Positions 1-5,709 of a stretch of 7,083 nt of DNA are shown one piece after another. The stretch spans positions 1-7,083 of the forward strand of contig DATESZ010000004.1 of the NCBI GenBank assembly GCA_035283845.1, in the 5' to 3' direction. The DNA comes from DATESZ01 sp035283845 (GTDB lineage Bacteria; Desulfobacterota; Syntrophia; Syntrophales; JACQWR01). How positions within the stretch are numbered: the stretch's first letter is position 1; each line of letters starts with the position of its first letter. The position numbers and the translations under genes are program-made. The notes under the pieces were generated by a model, which was not told the DNA's origin, ran no database searches, and was given only the letters and a program-made list of their open reading frames with translations.

Positions 1-1
1 A

Positions 2-280
2 GGGTGGGTTGTAAGAGTGGGGGGAAGACATGGTAGACACCCCATTGTTGGGCACAAGATAGCTGAGTTTATCTCAGATGAAGATGTGCCAAAGTTTATA
101 GAGGCAGTAATAAAATGGTATGAGCCAAAGGGTAAAAAATATGGCAGATCGAGAATTGGAGTTATCTTGATGATTCCTGAGCAGTGGAATTCGTTTCTCA
201 ATGAATTAAGCAAGAGCTTACCTGATTTAATAATCAAAAATCCTAAGCCGCCTACTAAAAATGAAATCCATTTTGAATAA
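2..280 (+). CDS. Siroheme sulfite reductase (nitrite/sulfite reductase family), C-terminal fragment
   Basis: Partial gene, open at the left edge; frame 2 has no stop before the TAA at 278-280, so only about the last 92 residues are present. The fragment begins with a VGGRHGRHP motif followed by a helical stretch (KIAEFISDEDV, then FIEAVIKWY), which resembles the last part of the siroheme/[4Fe-4S] domain of assimilatory-type sulfite reductases (RVGGKHGRHP in relatives). From family knowledge, the complete enzyme would reduce sulfite to sulfide with six electrons in the cytoplasm. The cluster and siroheme cysteines lie upstream of the window and cannot be checked. The gene leads the sulfate-assimilation operon, consistent with the last reductive step. 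Codon use is AT-rich (about 35% GC over 61-300), unlike every gene after about 420. A nitrite reductase of the same superfamily is the alternative; the neighbours favour sulfite. Confidence 0.82.
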   Translation, partial: GWVVRVGGRHGRHPIVGHKIAEFISDEDVPKFIEAVIKWYEPKGKKYGRSRIGVILMIPEQWNSFLNELSKSLPDLIIKNPKPPTKNEIHFE

Positions 281-401
281 ACGTGCGCAAGAAGAGATAA
301 TTGTGCTGGGGATAAGGCGTATTTATGAGAATCTGGAAAAATATGAAATCAATCAAAGACAGGCAGCAGGATCTGAAGGTTATGTACGAGGGCATGGATG
401 A
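261..401 (+). other. Overlapping small reading frame, possible displaced N-terminus of the TusA-like protein
   Basis: An ATG-started frame of 46 codons overlaps the end of the sulfite reductase gene and the first 77 nt of the TusA-like gene. Its product, starting MKSILNKRAQEEIIVLGIRR and continuing with IYENLEKYEINQRQAAGSEG, reads as a regular amphipathic helix. By contrast, the first 20 residues of the annotated tusA-like frame look like an arbitrary string. It ends in TGA at 399-401. The tusA-like frame is offset by one base, so a single extra base between about 378 and 398 would join the two into one longer protein. No clear ribosome binding site precedes 261, but an ATG inside the upstream gene's end could be translated by coupling. 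It could equally be chance; I do not assign a function. Confidence 0.35.
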
Positions 402-711
402 TTCGCTGAAATTCCAACCGGAAAAGGATGCGGCGGTGGAGACAGGTGGAACCGCGGAAGAGGCAGCGGCGGTAAAGCATGAAGAAAGGGCGCAGGTATT
501 TAAGGACCTGCGCGGCGTTGCCTGCCCGATGAATTTTGTAAAAACCAAGATGGAACTGTCAAAGATGGAGTCCGGCCAGCTTCTCAGAATATTACTGGAT
601 GACGGAGAACCGATCGACAATGTCCCTCATTCCGTGGCGGAGGAAGGACATAGAATTGCAGAAATGACCAAAACAGGAGACTACTGGTCCGTACTTATAG
701 AGAGAAATTGA
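325..711 (+). CDS. TusA/SirA-family sulfur-carrier protein with N-terminal extension
   Basis: A 128-residue frame whose C-terminal half (about residues 59-128) is a TusA/SirA fold: the strand DLRGVACP carries the sulfur-binding cysteine C67, followed by a helix (NFVKTKMELSKM), GQLLRILLDDGEPIDNVP, and a last strand YWSVLIER. Family members accept persulfide sulfur on this cysteine and pass it on. The motif is CPMN rather than the classical CPxP, so the second proline is missing. Residues 1-58 are a charged, Ala/Glu-rich extension of unknown role. The chosen ATG has a weak AAGG at 314-317. A second ATG lies at 343. The true N-terminus may instead lie in another frame (see 261-401). Placement straight after a sulfite reductase suggests a role as sulfur acceptor or donor for that enzyme; this is inference. 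The stop is 2 nt from the next gene's ATG, so translation is probably coupled. Confidence 0.8.
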   Translation: MRIWKNMKSIKDRQQDLKVMYEGMDDSLKFQPEKDAAVETGGTAEEAAAVKHEERAQVFKDLRGVACPMNFVKTKMELSKMESGQLLRILLDDGEPIDNVPHSVAEEGHRIAEMTKTGDYWSVLIERN

Positions 712-713
712 TC

Positions 714-944
714 ATGGCGGAAAAACAATATCGCAGTATTATCAAGGCAGCATCATGGAGGGCGATGGGAACACTTGACACGATAGTTGTTTCCTTTCTT
801 ATAACGGGAGAAATAAAAATGGCGGTTTCTATCGGGGGGGTGGAACTTTTTACGAAAATCTTCCTGTACTATATGCATGAGCGCCTCTGGAATAGAATAA
901 AATTCGGCAGGTACCCTCCGCCGCCACGGGACTACCAGATATGA
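714..944 (+). CDS. DUF2061 family small membrane protein
   Basis: A 76-residue protein (from the ATG at 714; an in-frame TTG sits at 708) that matches the DUF2061 pattern: a basic N-terminus with KAASWRAMGTLDT, a hydrophobic segment ending in SFLITGE (about residues 19-32), a second hydrophobic segment SIGGVELFTKIFLYYMHERL (about 39-58), then WNRIKFG. Two short membrane helices are likely, with a basic, proline-rich tail (YPPPP) presumably in the cytoplasm. The molecular function of the family is not known. Members are often found next to sulfate-activation genes, as here between a TusA-like gene and cysH. It is a candidate for a sulfate or sulfite transport or membrane-anchoring accessory; this is inference from context only. 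The gene lies 2 nt after the upstream stop, so it is almost certainly co-transcribed. Confidence 0.88.
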   Translation: MAEKQYRSIIKAASWRAMGTLDTIVVSFLITGEIKMAVSIGGVELFTKIFLYYMHERLWNRIKFGRYPPPPRDYQI

Positions 945-988
945 TGGCCGCGCAGCAAATTCTGAGAACAGCATAAACGGAGTGTGTG

Positions 989-1702
989 ATGAAAAAATTG
1001 GAACGCTATAGAAAAGAACTCGCCGGCAAAGACCCGTCACAGGTTCTTGCCTGGTGCCTCGGAGAGTTCGGCTCTTCCGGGGTGATTGTAGCCTCAAGCT
1101 TTAGTGCGGAGGATCAGGTGCTGACCGACATGATCAGCAAGATCAGCACCTCCTTCCGCATCTTCACCCTGGACACGGGAAGATTGTTCCAGGAGACCTA
1201 TGACGTGATGCAAAGGTCAATGGAACGGTACGGAATCCGCTACGAAACATGTGTGCCGGACGGGGAAGAAGTCGCTTCCTTGCTGTCTGAAGCCGGTCCT
1301 AACGCTATGTACCGGAGCTTGGAACAAAGACAACGATGCTGCGAGATACGCAAAATCAAGCCGCTGAAAAAGATTATGGGCACAGTTGACGCATGGATAT
1401 GCGGCCTGCGCCGCGACCAGTCCCTTACGAGGAAGGAAGTGGAGGTCATAGAATGGGATGTGTCAATCGGAAAATACAAAATTTCCCCACTTATTAACTG
1501 GAGCGAGGAGGAGGTCTGGCAATATATCAGGCATAACGATGTCCCATATAATGCCTTGTATGATAAGGGTTTCAGAAGTATCGGATGCGCTCCCTGCACA
1601 CGGGCCACAGGTCCCGGCGAAGACATTCGGGCCGGCCGGTGGTGGTGGGAGGAACCGGAACATAAAGAATGCGGGCTGCACCGGCAAAAACCACTATGTT
1701 AA
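989..1702 (+). CDS. cysH: Assimilatory adenylylsulfate (APS) reductase, [4Fe-4S] type
   Basis: A 237-residue PP-loop-superfamily reductase that converts APS to sulfite and AMP using thioredoxin or glutaredoxin. Visible motifs: the nucleotide-binding loop SSFSAEDQ (36-43), LDTGRLFQETY (61-71), the cysteine pair CC at 117-118 in RCCEIRKIKPL, GLRRDQS (139-145), the second pair C200-x-x-C203 in RSIGCAPC, and the C-terminal catalytic ECGLH (227-231, C228). The CC...CxxC set ligates a [4Fe-4S] cluster and marks the APS-using rather than the PAPS-using class. Length is normal for bacterial forms. ATG at 989 is preferred over GTG at 986 because GGAG at 979-982 is then 6 nt upstream. The gene follows DUF2061 by 44 nt and precedes cysD by 21 nt. 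Its preference for APS fits the absence of a working APS kinase nearby. Confidence 0.95.
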   Translation: MKKLERYRKELAGKDPSQVLAWCLGEFGSSGVIVASSFSAEDQVLTDMISKISTSFRIFTLDTGRLFQETYDVMQRSMERYGIRYETCVPDGEEVASLLSEAGPNAMYRSLEQRQRCCEIRKIKPLKKIMGTVDAWICGLRRDQSLTRKEVEVIEWDVSIGKYKISPLINWSEEEVWQYIRHNDVPYNALYDKGFRSIGCAPCTRATGPGEDIRAGRWWWEEPEHKECGLHRQKPLC

Positions 1703-1723
1703 AACAAGTGAAGGACGTAAGAG

Positions 1724-2605
1724 ATGGATCACCTGGAAAAACTGGAAGCGAAGAGCGTTTATATTTTCAGGGAGGCGTACCGGGAGTTTAAGAACCTGTG
1801 CATGCTCTGGTCGATCGGCAAGGACAGCACCGTGCTTCTGTGGCTGGCCCGCAAAGCCTTCTTCGGACACGTTCCCTTCCCGCTTGTGCACATCGACACC
1901 CACTATAAAATCCCGGAAATGATAGAATACAGGGATAAATTGGCCCTGGAGTGGCATCTCAACATGATATACGGCGAGAATGCGGACGCCCTTAGGGACA
2001 GGCAAACTTTTCCCGATGGTACAGTAGACCGCCTTGCCTGTTGCCGGAACTTAAAGAGTGAGGCGCTCAAGCGTACGTTATCCGGCGAGTGGCCGCGATA
2101 CAGGCTCGATCATCATTTGAAACGGTACGTGCCCGACGAAAAAAGGGAACCCTATACTGGCGTTATCGTGGGCGCCCGGGCCGACGAAGAGGGCAGCAGA
2201 TCGAAAGAGCGGTATTTCTCCCCGCGGGATAAAGACAGCGAATGGGATGTGGGCGATCAGCCTCCGGAATTGTGGAACCAGTTTAAGACTGATTTTGCTC
2301 CCGGCACCCATGTCCGCATCCATCCCCTCCTGGACTGGACGGAACTCAACATCTGGGAATATATCGCACGGGAGGATATCCCCGTGGTTCCCCTTTACTT
2401 CAACCGGGGGGACGGAACGCGTTATCGTTCATTAGGCTGCTATCCATGCACAAAGCCTATCCTTTCCGAGGCAAGGAATGTCTCGGAAATAATAACGGAG
2501 CTGAGCACAGGGAAGCTCACGAACATCGCCGAAAGATCAGGAAGAGAACAGGACAGGGAGGACGGCGGGGGCCTGGAGACCTTAAGAAGAGGGGGATACA
2601 TGTAG
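1724..2605 (+). CDS. cysD: Sulfate adenylyltransferase (ATP sulfurylase) small subunit CysD
   Basis: A 293-residue PP-loop ATP pyrophosphatase subunit that makes APS from sulfate and ATP, driven by GTP hydrolysis in its partner CysN. Motifs: PP-loop SIGKDS at 30-35 (relatives have SFGKDS or SGGKDS), VHIDTHYKIPEM (55-66), ACCRNLKSEALK (105-116), GARADEEGSRSKER (150-163), FSPRD (165-169), HPLLDWTELNIWEYI (200-214), RYRSLGCYPCT (233-243), and the typical C-terminal AERSGR-to-GGYM segment (269-293). Between CCRNLK and GARADEE there is extra sequence (about 122-145, basic and aromatic) compared with the enterobacterial protein. Overall length is close to the usual roughly 300. ATG 1724 is preceded by AAGGA at 1711-1715. 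The partner cysN starts 7 nt after the stop, as expected for subunits of one complex. Confidence 0.95.
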   Translation: MDHLEKLEAKSVYIFREAYREFKNLCMLWSIGKDSTVLLWLARKAFFGHVPFPLVHIDTHYKIPEMIEYRDKLALEWHLNMIYGENADALRDRQTFPDGTVDRLACCRNLKSEALKRTLSGEWPRYRLDHHLKRYVPDEKREPYTGVIVGARADEEGSRSKERYFSPRDKDSEWDVGDQPPELWNQFKTDFAPGTHVRIHPLLDWTELNIWEYIAREDIPVVPLYFNRGDGTRYRSLGCYPCTKPILSEARNVSEIITELSTGKLTNIAERSGREQDREDGGGLETLRRGGYM

Positions 2606-2612
2606 GGATTTT

Positions 2613-4412
2613 ATGATGAATCGCGAACAAATGAACGTCGTAGTACTGGGGCATGTTGATCACGGCAAGAGTACGGTGATTGGCAGACTCTTATCCGACA
2701 CCGAAACCCTGCCGGAAGGCAAGCTGGAACAGGTACGGGCGACGTGCGAGAAGAACGCCCGACCCTTTGAATACGCTTTCCTGCTGGATGCCCTCAAGGA
2801 CGAGCAGGCGCAGGGCATTACCATCGATTCGGCCCGCTGTTTTTTCAAGACAGCAAGCAGGGACTACATAATTATTGATGCCCCGGGCCACATTGAATTT
2901 CTTAAGAATATGGTGACAGGTGCAGCGCGCGCCGAGGCGGCCCTGCTTGTAATCGACGCGCAGGAAGGCATCGCCGAAAACTCGCGGAAACACGGTTACC
3001 TCGCCTCCATGCTCGGCATTACCCAGTTTGTGGTTCTTGTTAACAAGATGGACCTTATTGACTATGACGGCGCTGCCTTCGAAACCATCCGGAAAGAATA
3101 TGGCGATTTTCTTGCCGGGGTAGGCATCATTCCAGTCGGTTTCGTGCCTGTCAGCGCCCGGGACGGGCACAACATTGCCACGAGAAGCTCAAAAACCCCC
3201 TGGTACACCGGCATGAGCGTCCTTGAACATTTGGATGCCTTTAAAAGCGGCGCCGGGAAGGAAACCCGACCCTTTCGTTTCCCCCTTCAGGATATCTATA
3301 AATTCACGGCAAATAACGATGACAGGAGGATTTTCGCGGGAACCGTTGAGACGGGCTCCATAAAAAGGGGCGACGGGGTGATTTTTCTGCCTTCCGGGAA
3401 AAAATCAAGCATCAAATCCATAGAAGGTTTCAATAGGCCTGCCGGAGATGAGATAGGCGCCGGTTTCGCTGCGGGTTTCACTCTGTCGCAAGAGATATAT
3501 GTGCGACCGGGAGAGATTATGTGCCGGGAGGGTGAGTCCTTGCCTCATGTTTCTTCCCGGATGCGCGTCAACATTTTCTGGATGGGCCGGGCGCCGATGA
3601 TCAAAGACAAAAAATATAAGCTGAAACTGGCGACTTCCCGTTCCTTCGTCAAATTAGTGGATATATTGAGAGTGACTGACGCATCCGATCTGTCCTCCTG
3701 CCCGGAAAAAAAGCAGCTTGACCGTTACGATGCCGCCGAGTGCATACTGGAAGCCACCAAACCAGTCGCCTTCGATATTCTTTCCGAAGTTGAAGCAACG
3801 GGGAGATTTGTCATCGTGGATCATTACGAAATCGCCGGCGGCGGGATCATTATGGAAAGTCTCCCCGATAGCGAATCTACCCTCAGGGAGCATATCTGGC
3901 GTACGCACTTCTTCTGGGATCGGGGCGATGTTTCACCGGTCCACCGCCAAAGCCGCTACCATCACAAAGCAAAGTTCATACTCTTTACCGGCAGCGCGGA
4001 TACCAGGAAACGTGAGATTGCCAAGATGCTGGAAAAAAGGCTTTTCGAAGAAAACTGCCTGACCTATTACTTGGGGATTGAGAATATGGAAAGCGGCCTG
4101 GGGGCCGATGTCATTGACGTCCATGAAAGGATGGAAGAACACATCAGACGCCTGGGGGAACTCGCCAGGATTATCACCGACTCCGGCCAGATATTCATAA
4201 CGGCGGTGAGCGACGTTGACGACTATGATCTGGAAATATTAAAGATGCTCAATGCTCCTCATGAAATCCTGGTGGTTAACGTCGGGACAAGCCCCTTCAG
4301 CAGTTTCAGCGTCGACATGCAAATCAAAGAAGACACCAATGTGCAGGAGGCGATAACCATGGTGTTCGATTTGCTGAAACGAGAAGCCATTATCCCGGAT
4401 TACTCCATATAG
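2613..4412 (+). CDS. cysN: Sulfate adenylyltransferase large subunit CysN (GTPase) with degenerate APS-kinase-like C-terminal domain
   Basis: A 599-residue translation-factor-type GTPase that powers CysD. G1 is GHVDHGKST (13-21), switch I GITID (68-72), G3 DAPGH (89-93), G4 NKMD (144-147), G5 SAR (181-183); EF-Tu-like barrels follow at about 219-305 and 312-415. After a linker (about 420-452) comes an APS-kinase-like domain (454-599). Hallmarks of the fold remain (FILFTG, ALxKRLF-like helix, EHIRRLGELA at 509-518, SGQIFITA), but the P-loop reads GSADTRKRE where active kinases have GLSGSGKST, LDGDN is replaced by LGIEN, and the ISP and DPKGLY lid segments are absent. ATP sulfurylase GTPase activity should be intact; PAPS synthesis is very unlikely. 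Two adjacent ATGs (2613, 2616) follow AGGGA at 2604-2608; the second has the better spacing, so the start is uncertain by one residue. The reading frame is unbroken, so the domain is retained. Confidence 0.92.
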   Translation: MMNREQMNVVVLGHVDHGKSTVIGRLLSDTETLPEGKLEQVRATCEKNARPFEYAFLLDALKDEQAQGITIDSARCFFKTASRDYIIIDAPGHIEFLKNMVTGAARAEAALLVIDAQEGIAENSRKHGYLASMLGITQFVVLVNKMDLIDYDGAAFETIRKEYGDFLAGVGIIPVGFVPVSARDGHNIATRSSKTPWYTGMSVLEHLDAFKSGAGKETRPFRFPLQDIYKFTANNDDRRIFAGTVETGSIKRGDGVIFLPSGKKSSIKSIEGFNRPAGDEIGAGFAAGFTLSQEIYVRPGEIMCREGESLPHVSSRMRVNIFWMGRAPMIKDKKYKLKLATSRSFVKLVDILRVTDASDLSSCPEKKQLDRYDAAECILEATKPVAFDILSEVEATGRFVIVDHYEIAGGGIIMESLPDSESTLREHIWRTHFFWDRGDVSPVHRQSRYHHKAKFILFTGSADTRKREIAKMLEKRLFEENCLTYYLGIENMESGLGADVIDVHERMEEHIRRLGELARIITDSGQIFITAVSDVDDYDLEILKMLNAPHEILVVNVGTSPFSSFSVDMQIKEDTNVQEAITMVFDLLKREAIIPDYSI

Positions 4413-4432
4413 GAATAGTTGATGCGGCACGA

Positions 4433-5431
4433 CTAAAACACTTCGGAAATCCGGAAATTCACCCTGGTGCCTTCCGGGCGGTTTTCCGCGCCGGTTTCAA
4501 AATAACAATTAATGGTGAGCGACATCCCCTTGCCTTTGAACTTGATTCCTGGACCTATGGCGAAGATCCGCTCTTTTGAATCGCTTTGGCTGTGACCATC
4601 AACCTTATCTTCCGTAATCTGTTGCAGGAAATAGCCGTTGATGCCCGCCCTTACATTCTTGACAACCTCGTAAGAAGTGGCATAGTTGAAGTGAAAAGCC
4701 TGACCAGGCTGAATGTCGTCTGCCCCTATCCCGACGAAGGGCTCGTCATTCTCCGAGTTCCAGCGATAATACAGCCGGGCGCTCAGTTCCAGTTTGTCCG
4801 TCGGAACGATCGTGAAGGAATAGTAGGGATTGATACTGAAAATATGGCTGCCGGCATTAACCGCACGGTTGCGGTCGTAATCTCCTGTAGGCAGCGTGAC
4901 ACCGAAGAGAAAACGCTGAAAGTAAGGCAGTCCGAACAGCTTGTGCTCCTTCCACTGGAGGATAAAGGGGCAGAAAATCATGTCGCCCACCCCCCGTTCC
5001 CGGTCCTTGGGGCCGAAGCTGGTATTAATATCAATGTACACCAAGGGGAGAACGATCTGCGCCCCGACAAAGCCGCCGAGCAGCCGGACGTTGGAGAGGT
5101 AGGCGATCGCTGCAGTGGCGCTCAACGTAGTGAGCTTGTTGGAGCCGGGAATCTTGTCCCCCTGATGGTCGTTGAATTGACCGGCGTGATAATAGCCGAT
5201 ATACTCTTCTGCGAGCCCGCCTGGAAAAGCGATGCCATCCTGAAAGCTCGATACCCCCAGGTTGACCGGCGGGAGCTGGACATTATCAGCCGCTGCAAAC
5301 CCGGCGCAGAGGGACAGCGCCAGTCCGACAACGGCAGCAAGAAGCTTTCGCGTGACTGTATAGTTCCGTTTTTTTCTGTGAAACGCCACTTCGGCTTTAT
5401 TGATGGTTGCTTTCCACCCTGCGTTTTTCAC
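4433..5431 (-). CDS. Outer-membrane beta-barrel protein, PF13557 (phenol MetA-pathway/SphA-like) family
   Basis: A 332-residue exported protein. It has a long basic N-region (residues 1-29, with HRKKR and TRK), a hydrophobic core (LLAAVVGLALSLCAGF) and an AAA|D signal-peptidase I site near residue 48. The mature part is rich in alternating aromatic/polar strands with glycine turns, for example GGLAEEYIGYYHAG, PYFQRFLFGVTLPTGDYD, INPYYSFTIVPTDKLELSAR and YATSYEVVKNVRAGINGYF. It ends in a phenylalanine, the usual C-terminal signature for outer-membrane barrel assembly. The TLPTGDYD-type strand and the overall layout match the family called putative MetA-pathway of phenol degradation, whose members are probable channels for hydrophobic or aromatic solutes. 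The substrate here is unknown. The GTG start at 5431 is chosen because GAGGA (5436-5440) sits 4 nt upstream. The gene is monocistronic, converges on cysN across 20 nt, and has its own promoter. Confidence 0.83.
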   Translation of the reverse strand: MKNAGWKATINKAEVAFHRKKRNYTVTRKLLAAVVGLALSLCAGFAAADNVQLPPVNLGVSSFQDGIAFPGGLAEEYIGYYHAGQFNDHQGDKIPGSNKLTTLSATAAIAYLSNVRLLGGFVGAQIVLPLVYIDINTSFGPKDRERGVGDMIFCPFILQWKEHKLFGLPYFQRFLFGVTLPTGDYDRNRAVNAGSHIFSINPYYSFTIVPTDKLELSARLYYRWNSENDEPFVGIGADDIQPGQAFHFNYATSYEVVKNVRAGINGYFLQQITEDKVDGHSQSDSKERIFAIGPGIKFKGKGMSLTINCYFETGAENRPEGTRVNFRISEVF

Positions 5432-5435
5432 GACA

Positions 5436-5440
5436 TCCTC
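5436..5440 (-). promoter_or_regulatory. Ribosome binding site for the outer-membrane protein gene
   Basis: Read on the minus strand this is GAGGA, 4 nt before a GTG codon at 5429-5431. No ATG lies near the signal-peptide core in that frame, so this site decides the otherwise unusual GTG start and the long basic N-region. Confidence 0.6.
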
Positions 5441-5481
5441 ACGTTTGCCGAGTTGACAAGATCTCGCTTTTTTGTTTGGGG

Positions 5482-5510
5482 AATGTAAGGGAACGTGATT
5501 TGTGTGTCAA
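5482..5510 (-). promoter_or_regulatory. Sigma70-like promoter for the outer-membrane protein gene
   Basis: On the minus strand a perfect -35 box TTGACA (5505-5510) is followed by exactly 17 nt and a TACATT -10 box (5482-5487, four of six consensus bases). Transcription would begin near 5475, giving a leader of about 44 nt before the GTG start at 5431. Orientation, spacing and position all fit the gene downstream. Confidence 0.65.
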
Positions 5511-5613
5511 GAAGAAACTGGGCAAGGTGCAAAACAGGTTCTTTTCTTCCCGGCAAAGAGCAGGTCGAACAAGAAACGAGACAGGGAATGCTTTTTAGCG
5601 AAGCCATTAATAT

Positions 5614-5632
5614 AACCGGGCGACGGTTTTTT
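5614..5632 (+). terminator. Weak possible intrinsic terminator or insulator hairpin
   Basis: The perfect 5-bp inverted repeat AACCG/CGGTT (5614-5618 and 5624-5628) has a GGCGA loop and runs into six T residues at 5627-5632. In this orientation it would stop + strand transcripts entering from the region antisense to the outer-membrane protein gene, upstream of the DUF362 gene. The stem is short and no + strand gene ends nearby, so it may be chance. Confidence 0.25.
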
Positions 5633-5663
5633 ATAGCAATAAGCCTTTATTTTTGGTAGTAAA

Positions 5664-5687
5664 CAGCCGCACAGGGCTGCCCCCTGT
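5664..5687 (+). promoter_or_regulatory. Overlapping, mutually exclusive inverted repeats in the DUF362 gene leader
   Basis: Two perfect stems share bases. CAGCC (5664-5668) pairs with GGCTG (5675-5679), and ACAGGG (5671-5676) pairs with CCCTGT (5682-5687). They cannot form at the same time. They end 10 nt before the AAGGGA ribosome binding site of the DUF362 gene. This could be a leader RNA switch or a protein-binding site; neither stem is followed by a T-run, so a terminator is unlikely. Confidence 0.3.
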
Positions 5688-5709
5688 ATGAAGTCTTAAG
5701 GGATGAAAT

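Larger units (their letters stand above)
5511..5709. other. Intergenic region between divergently transcribed genes
   Basis: This stretch lies between the minus-strand promoter of the outer-membrane protein gene and the start of the DUF362 gene. It holds the weak hairpin at 5614-5632, the overlapping inverted repeats at 5664-5687, and the AAGGGA ribosome binding site at 5698-5703. I found no + strand promoter with both boxes at good spacing, although TATAAC at 5611-5616 is a fair isolated -10 box. No coding potential or RNA gene was recognised. Confidence 0.5.

Noticed and set aside
1..35. G-rich start of the window as a G-quadruplex
   Set aside because: There are G-runs, but the region is within the sulfite reductase coding sequence and the loops and runs are irregular; the encoded GGRHGRHP motif explains it.
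336..340. A-run as a programmed frameshift slippery site in the tusA-like gene
   Set aside because: A run of five A residues without a heptamer pattern or downstream structure is weak, and shifting there would not preserve the helix-like sequence of the 261-401 frame.
941..976. An 11-codon frame overlapping the DUF2061 stop as ATGA, before cysH, as a possible leader peptide
   Set aside because: It is too short to support, shows no run of a regulatory amino acid such as cysteine, and has no attenuator hairpin after it.
4441..4456. Near-palindrome TTCGGAAATCCGGAA as a bidirectional terminator
   Set aside because: The pairing is imperfect, lies inside the coding end of the outer-membrane protein gene and has no T-run on either side.
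5453..5487. TTGACA on the + strand (5453-5458) as a promoter toward the DUF362 gene
   Set aside because: No acceptable -10 box lies 16-18 nt downstream, and the gene is 250 nt away; the minus-strand promoter in the same region is much better.
4586..5488. A 300-codon open frame on the + strand antisense to the outer-membrane protein gene
   Set aside because: Its product has no recognisable domain or signal, while the opposite strand gives a signal peptide, barrel strands, a terminal phenylalanine, a ribosome binding site and a promoter. It is a shadow frame.
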